Assembly (NCBI GenBank): GCA_963210315.1
Contig: OY723307.1
Coordinates: forward strand, 496,001 to 560,000
Source of the DNA: Rhynchopus euleeides
Lineage: Eukaryota; Euglenozoa; Diplonemea; Diplonemida; Diplonemidae
DNA length: 64,000 bases
Reading direction: 5' to 3'
The number at the start of each line of letters is the position of its first letter. Positions within the stretch are counted from its first letter, which is position 1. A program made the translations under genes and the position numbers. The notes beneath the pieces are model-generated. The model did not search any database. It saw only the letters and a list, made by a program, of their open reading frames with translations, and was not told the DNA's origin. Below, in pieces: positions 1-9,029 of this stretch.

Positions 1-947
1 GGGTGGATGTCCGGCTTGATGTTGAGGGAGCTCAGCGACTGCATCAGGGGTGTCACGCAGGCGCTGTCCGCGCAGGAGAAGGCATCGGCAGCGCTCTGGT
101 CAGCCACAGAGCTGCTGACGGCTGTCTGGTAGCTCACCGCGGAGATGGTGGTGCGCACCGCCATGGGGGACTCGTTGAAGGAGTTGGTGGGGTGCAGATA
201 CATCGGCTGCGCGTAGGCCGACGGGATCTGCACGTTGGGCGCGATCACCGGGCTGGGCGTCGAGGCGGCGGGGCTGGGGGGCGACACTGCCTCCAGCGAG
301 GACTCCGAAGGGGAGCACCCCTCCGACGACTCGCACGACTCACCCCCCTCGGACTTGCTGTTGCTGCGGGACATCGGGGTCGGGGCGATGTCTGTGCTGC
401 AGCCGTGCTTCTTGGCGTAGGCACGGGCCAGAGTCTTGTGAGTCCTCCCCTGGGCATGCGCGGCGTACTGCGCCTTCGAGTTGCAGACGACATTGCAGAG
501 GGGGCACATGCAGGGCTGCACGGGGTTGCTCCCCTCCAGGGATTTGTACCACTTCAGGTCGACGGGCGGCTGCTCCTTGCTTGCGGGGACCTCGTCGACG
601 CGGGTCCACTGCGCGCCGAGGTTGGTCGAGAAGAACTCACGCAGCTTGCGCGGCGACACCCAGTGGCAGCATTCGATCCACTGGGCGGAGAAGTTGGAGC
701 AGATGTCTGCCCAGTGCACCGCGTCCAGCGGCACGCCGCCCTCAACCAGGGCGACAGCAGAGGTGGCGAGGTTGCCGAACGCAGTCTCGCAGTCGTACAC
801 AGAAGAGGGGATCGTCTCGTCGCGCTTGTCCTTGCGATACCTCTTGAGGAGGAGGCGGCTGCCGAAGAAGTCCGTCAGGACCTGCACCTTGCCTGCGGTG
901 GTGGCAGGCACGGACGGCGACACGCAGAGGGGCACGACAGCGCTCAT
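1..947 (-). CDS. Matrin/U1-type C2H2 zinc-finger protein, 3' end off the window
   Basis: An open frame runs from ATG at 947-945 to the left edge without a stop (315 codons plus 2 nt), so the C-terminus is missing. One zinc finger is visible: C148, C151, H164 and H170, spaced C-x2-C-x12-H-x5-H. This is the matrin/U1 variety, usually found in RNA- or dsRNA-binding proteins. Residues 20-140 look globular and are rich in Trp and Cys (for example IECCHW at 91-96). After the finger comes a basic stretch (KTLARAYAKKHG) and then a long Ser/Pro/Glu-rich, probably disordered tail from about residue 190. GC-rich third positions match the neighbouring genes. The plus-strand frames over the same DNA have no recognisable domain. 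An RNA-binding role is inferred from the finger class only; I do not recognise the specific orthologue. Confidence 0.72.
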   Translation of the reverse strand, partial: MSAVVPLCVSPSVPATTAGKVQVLTDFFGSRLLLKRYRKDKRDETIPSSVYDCETAFGNLATSAVALVEGGVPLDAVHWADICSNFSAQWIECCHWVSPRKLREFFSTNLGAQWTRVDEVPASKEQPPVDLKWYKSLEGSNPVQPCMCPLCNVVCNSKAQYAAHAQGRTHKTLARAYAKKHGCSTDIAPTPMSRSNSKSEGGESCESSEGCSPSESSLEAVSPPSPAASTPSPVIAPNVQIPSAYAQPMYLHPTNSFNESPMAVRTTISAVSYQTAVSSSVADQSAADAFSCADSACVTPLMQSLSSLNIKPDIH

Positions 948-1984
948 CTTTGCTACGGTGGGTCGGAGGGTGGACGGAGGGTGGGGGCTGGTGGACAGAC
1001 GAGATAGAGAGAGAGAGAGCAGCAGCAGCAGCAGCAAACGGACCCAGCACAGCAGAAAAGCTGAAGAGTGTCAAGGCTGAGGAATTCTCACGGAAAACAC
1101 TGAAAGAGGTGGGGGGGCGGGGGGTGTGTCTGAAAAAGGAAACGAATAAAGGCCGCCGGTTTAGTGGTGGTCTGTTGGTTCGAGAGGCAAAGGGTGGGAG
1201 GGGGGAAAGCAACGAAAGCGTCTCCCTCTGGGAGTTCGGCTTTGTTGTGTGGGGGTGGGCGAGGGTGTGTGTGGTTGTTTGTTTTTTTGCCAAATCCAAA
1301 AGCAGGCGAGTGGGGCAAAAAGAGGTGTGGATGCTATGAGGAGAGTGTGCACCTGCAGGTGTGCTGGGGTGTGTACATTGTGTAGTGTTGGCGGGCCCAC
1401 GTGCAGAGAGGCGTTAACAGCAGCAACGAGAGAAAAGGTGGGGCCGCACCTCACATCAGAACTGGGTTGCAGAGCGACAGCACAGCTTTGACACACAGTG
1501 TGTCGCACAGGGCGAGGACCTCCCCCCGTCAGCCCTAACAGCTCATGGTTCACGAGGCATGGCTCTGGCATCTGCCACAACACAGGGCCTCTGTTATTGT
1601 ACAGGCGAACGAATCCTCCGGCAAGCGGATCCGCCACACGGTCCACTGAGATGTCACAGAAGAGGCACATGCCGAAGGCATGGAAGGAGAGAACAGAAAA
1701 TCAGAAAAACGGAAGAACAGAGACACCCTCCAGATGTCCAACAGATCCGGACGACTTTGTTGAGCGCACACTTGCTGTCTCAAGGCTGTACTGAGCACCT
1801 GTGAAGTGCTCGCAAGGATACGCACAGTGACAATTTTCCTGGTTTGGCTGTGCCGGGCTGGCGAAATATATTGATTTTCATCCCAGCTGAGGCTCGTTTT
1901 GCAACCTCAACAACCATGAGCCTTGGATTCGCACATGAACAAATACTGAGAGAAAGCTGAGGAGTTCCCACACGGTAGTGTGAG
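948..1984. other. Intergenic, no gene seen
   Basis: Upstream flank of the zinc-finger gene and downstream flank of the cyclase. It holds a GA run followed by a CAG/GCA microsatellite (about 1002-1036) and purine- and G-rich tracts. No frame with coding character was found. Confidence 0.6.
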
Positions 1985-4900
1985 TCATGTGTCGGTGGGG
2001 GTGTCGAGAAAGGCCGGATCGAATTCCGGCACCTGGACAACACGGTCTGGGCGCAGCTCTCCGCCAAACAGGCCCTTCTTGCTGGAGAGCGCACCGACCA
2101 TAGTCTTCCAAAGAACCTCGCACACGGCATAGGTGCCAGACTCATTGGATATTTCTTCTGCTTGAACTGCGAAGCCGCGTGACACCATCACATCAACGAT
2201 TCCAGGGGTTGACGTTGCGAACAGCACAGCCTCTTTGGAAACCACTGCACGTGCATGCATGCGCTGTGCCACCTGCACAGAGGGACCCACTGCAGTGACA
2301 AAGCGTTGCTTCGCCCCGATCACGCCAGAGAATAGCTTTCCACTTCCGATACCGCAGTGGATGCGTTCAGCAGTCCCGCGCAGGAGGGTTGTCGCAAAGC
2401 GGAGCGCCCCTTCGACATGCCCGACGCACGGTGACATGACATTCCATGCAACGAGGGCCGCCGTCCCACAGACGTTCAACAGGCGCCCATCGCTGCGTGC
2501 CAGGCACCCCACCAAATCTTGGATGTGGGTGTTCGACACCTGTGTCGCGGACACCTGCGAGAGCTGACCCCACTCGACGTCGACGTACCCGACAGTCGCG
2601 CTCACCTCCGCCAGCAGCTGGTCAAAACGCTCCACGGCGCGCAACTTGACCTCCGGGACGCGCCGCCGCCCAGAACCCGAGCCCGAAGACACCGACTCTG
2701 CACTAACGGAGCTGCACGCGCTGCTGCTCCGCTGGAGCGGGTTGCTCGGGGCAGGCATCGTGTCGGTGTCACCGACATACGCAGCACGCCGTGACAAACT
2801 CTGCGGCAGCATCACGGCGACAGACACTGTGCCGATGCCCTTGAGTAACCTATCCCCCAGCTGCACCACTACAACCTGGTTCTGTGTCACGGCGGCGATG
2901 CCCATGACCACGCTCTGCTCGACAACGACACCGCCGCACACACCGCATCCCTCAAGCCGTGCAGCGCGGTTCACCGTCGGTCCGAAGTAGTCGCACCGCC
3001 GCACCACATCATTCCGCTCGATCGTCACCGCGCCGTATGTCAGGCCCATCCGCACGCGCAGCCCGCGCAGACCCCTCGCCTCGTCGCATGGGGCTTGTAT
3101 GACGTCCAGCAGTCTGGGGGGCCACGGAGCTTGGTACAGCCGCTCCTGGGCGTTCAGGGCACACCAGGCAGCCGTGTCCAGGTCTTCGAATGTGGCCATG
3201 AAGGCATCCCCGATCGTCTTCACCTCGTAGCCGCTGAACTCCGCGAGCGACTCGCGGATCATTGTGTTGTGCAGGCGCAGCGCTTCGGGCATATCTTCCG
3301 TGCACGCCTCCCACAGCTGTGTGGACCCCTGCACGTCGGTGAAGAGCACAGCCGCCTGCTGCGAATCCAGCCCTGGGGGAGCTACCACCTGCAGATCGGC
3401 AAAAGCGGGTTCGCGGGAGAAGATGGCGTCCGGCATGAAGGTTTTGTAGGCACGCATGTTCTCCACAAGCGTGTCGATGGCGCGTCGCATTGCGTTGATT
3501 TCCCGCACCACAGAAGTGTCGCCGTCCATCGACTGGATGCCCTCCACGTCGGCTTGGGAGACGCGGACGATGTCATGTGCAAACTGCACCACAGGGCGTG
3601 TGATGATGGAGTTGAAGATCAGGAAAATCACACAGGATGTCATTGCGATGGCTGCGATGATCACCAGCGTCTCCCGGGCCTTCTGGCGCAGCTTCTTGTT
3701 TGTGTTGCTCTCACGGATCATCACATCGTCCAACGACTCCTGCCTGTTCGCATCGACAACGCGCATGATATCCGCCCGTGGGATGAGCACCGCCACACCC
3801 CACCGCACCCCTTCCCGCCGCTTGTCGTCCATGTCGAGGGTCTTGATCTGTGTGAAGTACCGCTTGTGAGTGACGTCAGGCTCGTAGGTGTCAGTGGAGT
3901 GCAGTGACTTCACTTCAACAGCGGACAGCGATGTCTCGAAGAGCTGGATGCTGTCGATGCGCCCCTTGAAGTACTGCCCGCTGCGGTAGGGGTCTGCGTG
4001 CTGGCGTGTGTCCCCATCGCGCGTGTCAGGCGCTTTGGAATAAAGCGTGCCGTTGACATACAGGTGGCAGAAAGTGTTCGAGACAACTACTGTCACGGTG
4101 GTCCACGTGTGCACGGGGAAGCCACCCTTAAACGGCTTGGTGCGGCACCCATACCGCAGCACGAATAGGTAGAGCTGGCCGTTGGCAAACAGCCTGACGT
4201 TCGCATCACCCACAAGGGAGTCGCTGAAGAGGCGTGGCGTGTCGCCCCTGGGGGCCGTCTCCGGGTATGCCACGTCGGGGCGGACACGCAGGCTCAGAGT
4301 GAAGCTGCGCTTCCTGGTGACGTCTTCTCGCAGCAGGCACCGCGGCAGTGCCTCTGTGGAGGTTGGGCGCCAGGTGCGTGCAATGCACTCCGAGCCGTCG
4401 GCGTGAGTCAGCGTCTCGCTGAACATCTCGTATCTGTTCTGCCAAGGCTCGCCGGCCTTGCTGGTTTGGGACTGCATCACAATCGGTGTGCGGCGCGTCA
4501 TGTTGCGGTAGATATGCAGCGTCGTCTTCCCGTCGAAGAACATCACAGCCTTTTTCAGCGCATCGTCATGCACGACGCACGCGCCGCACCCACCATCACG
4601 CATTTCAACATCCCAGTTGTGTAAGCCGGTGTCGGCAGCACGCCCACCGGACGCAGAGACCTTCATTATTGTGCGGAACGGCTGATGTTGATACTGCTCC
4701 TTCTGGTCGAACTCCCCTACATGATCAATCCACCCGTCCACAGAGTCCAGGTAGTTAGCGAGCGCGCTGACTCTGAACTTGGGATGGCTGTGCATGTAGT
4801 AGAGGCCCCACAGGATGTGCAGCTCCTCGAGGAACGCAAAACCCTCCTCCTTCGACGCGAAGCCCACGTTGTGCGATCCCAGGATCGCCTTGTCCGTGTT

Positions 4901-7273
4901 GTCAATCACAAGCACAGACATGTTCTCCCTGCCGCCCGCAGAGAGGGTGTTTGCGGAGCTGAAGGCGCTCGACTGCACGCCAGGCTCGAGCACGTTGTCG
5001 ACGAAGCGATACAGCTCGTTGTGCACCTCGATGGTGCCGTGGTACTGCCCCTCCCCTCCATACAGAGGCCGGTAGGCTGCCATCGGGTGAAAGGAGTGCA
5101 GCCCCAAGGGGTACGTCAGTCGGCCTGCCATCCACGTTGTATACCCCGCTGTCTTATCCGCGGTGACCGCAAGAGGGTCGCCGATGTTCCCCGCCAGCAT
5201 GCGGCTCGCGTTGTATTGGTAGGGTGCGAACGTCTCGGCATATTCGAACTCACGTGTCACAAAATTCTCAATCCACTGGTTTGTGCCGTAGTGCCAGCCC
5301 TCCTGGGTCTCTTCCACACCAGCCAGCATGCCGTCGTTCCGCAAGTGCGCTGGCCTGTCGTCCGTCTTCCACATATAGTTCATGAAGAAGCCCCGCGTGG
5401 TGAACACCTGAAACCGCACGTCTTCATATGAGGTGTCGATGTTGCGCAGCATGCGCGCCAATGTTACGAATCGTGCGTTGAACTGCGACCATGACCCGTT
5501 GAACCCAAAGAACAAGTCCTCCACCACTTTCAGGCTGTGCTCCATAGAGAGGATCTCCTTCTGCAGGAGCACCAGCACGCGGTCGATGATGCTGCTGCGT
5601 ATTGTGTTGGACAGCTCCATGGTGTTCTGCTCTGAGCTGCTGTAGGCCAGCTGCAGCGCAACACGCCCATTGTCCATGGCTTCGTCTGTGGAGTGATGTC
5701 CAGCAGCAGAGGTGAGCGAGAAGGTCACCACCGAGATCACGACCATCAGCGACAGGCTCAGCCCTGTGCTTGCCACCTGCAGCGGGATGGTCCACGTTTG
5801 GATGCTGCCGCCATCAGCCTCAGGCACGGGGCCTGTGCCGAGCCCCCTCCGCCTCTTTGCATACAACACGGCGAGCACCACCAAGTCCACCACGATGACG
5901 ACGAGGGAGACGATGACGCTCCCAGACAGGTCGAAGTCAGGGGACGTGTCCAGCTGTGGGCGGTTGTCCACCACGACCGGGGGCAGTGGGGCAGGTGTCG
6001 GAGGCTCGGTCGGAGGGGGCTCCCCACGCGTGAAGGTGACGGCGTCAAGTGCGTATCCAGACCCGGGGATGTGGCGCCCACCGTTGGAAACTAACGCCTG
6101 CAGCTTCGGTGTGGCGTGGTAGTCTACGGTGTGCACAGGGATGCGCACGTGATGAGAGTATGCACGCACTCTGTACCACTGCAAGTAGTACGTCGAAGTG
6201 ACAAGGATGTACGCCTTGACGCCCGCCTCCTCTGCGTTCCTCACTGTCTGCACCAGTGTGCACCGCCCCGTCTCAGGCACAAGCAGGATCTTGCCTGAGA
6301 GCCCCGCGTAGTCCGACACAGAGCAGCCCCTGTTGGCAAGCTCTGTTGCGTACACCACTTCGTCCTGCTGTGTGGTGTACGGCATGTCCCATGACGTGTG
6401 GATGAGCGTCTCCTTCTTGCGCGGCCGGAGGTCGTTCCCGAACAGACACAGCTTCTCTGCACCCGGCAGATGCAGCTCGACAGTGCACACCTCGCACAGG
6501 GGCTCCTGCAGTGCACTGTCCAGGTGGCGGCATGTGTCCTGCAAAGCCATACGACTCGCAGGGCAGTAGTCCCAGGGGTAATCCCCGGCGATGCTGAGGT
6601 AATCCAACGACATGTCGTCACACTGGTACTGAAACTTCCCCTTCACCTTCACGCCTTTGTCTAGGGCGGCGAACACATAGTCCGCCTCGTGGCGTGGTGT
6701 GTACAGGACAGGGAATGTCTCCAGGCCAGCGCTGCTCCCACCCATCACACGTGCCTTGTAATACATCCAGTAGTCCACCACAACCAACATGGCTGCCCCT
6801 GCAGCCTTGCCCTGCTGCGCTTTGGTATCATACGCACAGCGCCCCCGACGTGCCAACGTGATCTTCCCGGCGACACTCTTATTCCTGACGGTGTAGTCAC
6901 TCGCCGCACAGCCATGCCGCGAGTCCCCCACGTCAGCATGCCCCGCAGCCTCGACGTCGAGCACCTGGTTGTTCAGCGGGTGGTAAAGGTCGATGTGCCC
7001 GTCAGGTGTGTACGGCTCGAACCCATTGTCCGTCATGCACATCCACGTCCGCAGCTCTGGAGGGTCTGTGATGACCAGCCGCATCGGGCAATTCACATAA
7101 CAGTAGTCCTTGACGATCCACGTGGTCGTGTTGCACATCAGGCTCTTGTCAGGGTCGGTGTAGCTAATATGCGCCATCCCCGGGATGATCGACACCTCGC
7201 ACGAAAGCTTGTCAGTTGGGCACTGTGGCTCCGCTGCCATCGCCAGGGCTGCTATCGCATGTAACGCCAGCAT
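1985..7273 (-). CDS. Receptor-type adenylate/guanylate cyclase with PA, LamG-like and HAMP regions
   Basis: A 1762-aa class III nucleotidyl cyclase making cAMP or cGMP at a membrane. A signal peptide (1-14) is followed by two PA-like segments (about 95-170 and 300-365). TM1 (about 451-473) ends in KRRRG, then comes a short loop and TM2 (about 503-527). A second ectodomain follows, with a Cache-like part and a LamG/pentraxin-like fold (about 990-1115). TM3 (about 1200-1224) leads into HAMP and the catalytic domain. Catalytic features are FTDVQGST (metal Asp about 1311), EVKTIGD (second Asp about 1355) and GPTVNRAARLE (transition-state Asn/Arg about 1435). The FTDVQ/EVKTIGD signature resembles euglenozoan receptor cyclases. 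A second, degenerate cyclase-like domain (about 1540-1735) lacks the second Asp and the Asn/Arg pair, so it is probably regulatory. ATG at 7273 begins the signal peptide. Nucleotide specificity is not determined. Confidence 0.9.
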   Translation of the reverse strand: MLALHAIAALAMAAEPQCPTDKLSCEVSIIPGMAHISYTDPDKSLMCNTTTWIVKDYCYVNCPMRLVITDPPELRTWMCMTDNGFEPYTPDGHIDLYHPLNNQVLDVEAAGHADVGDSRHGCAASDYTVRNKSVAGKITLARRGRCAYDTKAQQGKAAGAAMLVVVDYWMYYKARVMGGSSAGLETFPVLYTPRHEADYVFAALDKGVKVKGKFQYQCDDMSLDYLSIAGDYPWDYCPASRMALQDTCRHLDSALQEPLCEVCTVELHLPGAEKLCLFGNDLRPRKKETLIHTSWDMPYTTQQDEVVYATELANRGCSVSDYAGLSGKILLVPETGRCTLVQTVRNAEEAGVKAYILVTSTYYLQWYRVRAYSHHVRIPVHTVDYHATPKLQALVSNGGRHIPGSGYALDAVTFTRGEPPPTEPPTPAPLPPVVVDNRPQLDTSPDFDLSGSVIVSLVVIVVDLVVLAVLYAKRRRGLGTGPVPEADGGSIQTWTIPLQVASTGLSLSLMVVISVVTFSLTSAAGHHSTDEAMDNGRVALQLAYSSSEQNTMELSNTIRSSIIDRVLVLLQKEILSMEHSLKVVEDLFFGFNGSWSQFNARFVTLARMLRNIDTSYEDVRFQVFTTRGFFMNYMWKTDDRPAHLRNDGMLAGVEETQEGWHYGTNQWIENFVTREFEYAETFAPYQYNASRMLAGNIGDPLAVTADKTAGYTTWMAGRLTYPLGLHSFHPMAAYRPLYGGEGQYHGTIEVHNELYRFVDNVLEPGVQSSAFSSANTLSAGGRENMSVLVIDNTDKAILGSHNVGFASKEEGFAFLEELHILWGLYYMHSHPKFRVSALANYLDSVDGWIDHVGEFDQKEQYQHQPFRTIMKVSASGGRAADTGLHNWDVEMRDGGCGACVVHDDALKKAVMFFDGKTTLHIYRNMTRRTPIVMQSQTSKAGEPWQNRYEMFSETLTHADGSECIARTWRPTSTEALPRCLLREDVTRKRSFTLSLRVRPDVAYPETAPRGDTPRLFSDSLVGDANVRLFANGQLYLFVLRYGCRTKPFKGGFPVHTWTTVTVVVSNTFCHLYVNGTLYSKAPDTRDGDTRQHADPYRSGQYFKGRIDSIQLFETSLSAVEVKSLHSTDTYEPDVTHKRYFTQIKTLDMDDKRREGVRWGVAVLIPRADIMRVVDANRQESLDDVMIRESNTNKKLRQKARETLVIIAAIAMTSCVIFLIFNSIITRPVVQFAHDIVRVSQADVEGIQSMDGDTSVVREINAMRRAIDTLVENMRAYKTFMPDAIFSREPAFADLQVVAPPGLDSQQAAVLFTDVQGSTQLWEACTEDMPEALRLHNTMIRESLAEFSGYEVKTIGDAFMATFEDLDTAAWCALNAQERLYQAPWPPRLLDVIQAPCDEARGLRGLRVRMGLTYGAVTIERNDVVRRCDYFGPTVNRAARLEGCGVCGGVVVEQSVVMGIAAVTQNQVVVVQLGDRLLKGIGTVSVAVMLPQSLSRRAAYVGDTDTMPAPSNPLQRSSSACSSVSAESVSSGSGSGRRRVPEVKLRAVERFDQLLAEVSATVGYVDVEWGQLSQVSATQVSNTHIQDLVGCLARSDGRLLNVCGTAALVAWNVMSPCVGHVEGALRFATTLLRGTAERIHCGIGSGKLFSGVIGAKQRFVTAVGPSVQVAQRMHARAVVSKEAVLFATSTPGIVDVMVSRGFAVQAEEISNESGTYAVCEVLWKTMVGALSSKKGLFGGELRPDRVVQVPEFDPAFLDTPTDT

Positions 7274-8415
7274 TGCCGCCCCCTCCCCCCTCCCAACTGG
7301 TGGGTGTGCAGGTGGTGGTGTTCAAAGCGCAGCACCACAAGAAACACAACAATACCTACCTTGTTGGCAGACGACACTGCAGCACCGTTGCCGAAAGAGG
7401 CGGGGTGGGTGGGCCGGTTGGGTTGTGGGGGACTGACACTGTCAAACCACATCGTGCCATATTCCGTTTAGTTCCGAGCTCTTCATCGCAGGCAGGCAGG
7501 GGGGGGGGGGAGGGGAGGGGTGGGACGTGCTGCTGTGCATGCCTGGGGGACACCTGTGGTACACACCCCCCCCACACCGCCGATAGAACAGCGGTTGCTG
7601 TAAAACCCCAAAAAAATATACACCCAGTGGTATGATTCAGGAACCCCTCAGAACCGGCACAGAACTGGCACGGAACCCCTATTGAATCACACCACCTGGG
7701 GGGTTTTTTTTTGGAGAAACGTTACTGTTTGTCGGGCACGGTGCCACTGGGGGAGGACAAGACCCTGCAAGACGGAAGGAGACCCCAGTATAGGGCAGAC
7801 GCCGCTGAAAGGTCCAATCCACTACCCAGGCTGCAGGCCTCGCAGAGCACACGCCCCTTTGGAAATTAGTTCTTCTTGTTTGACACGAACGGTGCCTACG
7901 GAGAAGGGCAGGCAGGCCGAACGCTGCAAAATCGTTCAGAAACCAAGGGCGGTGGTTCGGTTGCGGGGGGGGGAGTTATACCAAGAGCATGGGATGGAGG
8001 TGAACGGTGACCCCGGGAGGTGATGGCTTGAAGGGTTGGCTTGCCGGAGGCGTATCTACTATAACAACGGGTGTGGGCGCGGGGAGGGGGAAGGACGGGT
8101 GGGGAGGGATGGGCGGGGGATCTAATGGGAGGTGATATTTTTTTGCATGTCCGGCGATTCGACAAACGTGCCGCCGTTGGTGGTGGGAGGGGGTGATGGG
8201 AGATTTTTCCCGGGGGTATGAATCAAACATCAAAGGGAGGGCAATGGGGCAGCGGAAAACCTGAAGGACAAACCGCGGAGTGGCGGTTGGGAGGGGGCGT
8301 TGATTAGGAATAGCATCCCTGCGCGTGCGCTCGGAAGATTGAGACACCTTCATGCGAGCACAAAGCGGGCACAAAGTGGTGGGGGAAGAGTTTGCAGGTC
8401 CAGGAGGAGCATCGG
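7274..8415. other. Intergenic, no gene seen
   Basis: 5' flank of the cyclase gene. It contains a G12 tract near 7500 and a small imperfect inverted repeat around 7628-7695 (GGTATGATTCA against TGAATCACACC). Nothing looks coding on either strand. Confidence 0.55.
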
Positions 8416-8535
8416 GCAAATCCCGCACGACTCGTCGGTCTTCATCAGCGGGGGGGGACCATATCCCCACACAGCCGGGATCAGGTTGCCGCTTTGCCGC
8501 TTGTCTGCGCCGGGTGCAGGCCGGGGGCTGCGGCG
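8416..8535 (+). pseudogene. Decayed fragment of a PDZ-protein-like gene
   Basis: This plus-strand stretch matches, base for base over its first 40 nt and then with indels, the minus-strand coding sequence of the PDZ/B-box gene near 59530-59690. Both encode QIPHDSSVFIS, then a Gly/Pro run, then a PAPGAG-type segment. After the first 13 or so codons the frame here is broken by small indels, and no flanking domain can be followed. It is therefore a captured or retrocopied fragment of that gene or a paralogue, not a working gene. It is in the opposite orientation to the host genes. Confidence 0.7.
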
Positions 8536-9029
8536 GTCTTGAGGGGAGGGGTTGGGCTCGAACTGAATGCCGAGCTTTGCACATGCAAGGATCGCGTGCG
8601 TAAAACAATATCGAGCACCCTAAAAGTCCCTTTGCTTTGCGCGCAGGAGTCGGTGCTCTTGCTCTCTGTTTAGTGTCCGGAGGCATGGGCCGCCGTTGTG
8701 TTGATGGAGCTGATTCCTCAAACCAACATGAACACACTGTCATGACGGTATAGTCTGTTGGTTTGATTCCTCATTCGTGCAGCCGCAACCCCCCCACTTC
8801 ACTTGCTATGCAGGCAGCAGTATCCTGGGATGTCGTGCTGAAGCTCGGCCTGCGTGCGCGTGACAGGATTCTTGTGTGCAGGCAACAAGGCCGTCTTGCT
8901 GGGCGAAAAGGAGATGAGGAGCGGTGAGTGGGGGTGGGTAGAGAGGGCTTTGCTAGTGTCCGAACCGTGCAGTCATACTTATGGAACGCTCGTGGCCCCA
9001 AAAAAAACATTTTGGAAATCTCACCCCGT
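8536..9029. other. Intergenic, no gene seen
   Basis: Low-complexity, moderately GC-rich spacer between the PDZ-like fragment and the inverted-repeat element. No coding or structural signal was recognised. Confidence 0.5.

Noticed and set aside
3-1080. Long plus-strand frames opposite the zinc-finger gene
   Set aside because: They lack domains and mirror the GC3-rich minus-strand gene, which has a clear zinc finger and ATG.
7976-8743. 255-codon minus-strand frame at 8.0-8.7 kb
   Set aside because: Pro/Arg-rich shadow without domain; it runs antisense to the captured PDZ fragment.
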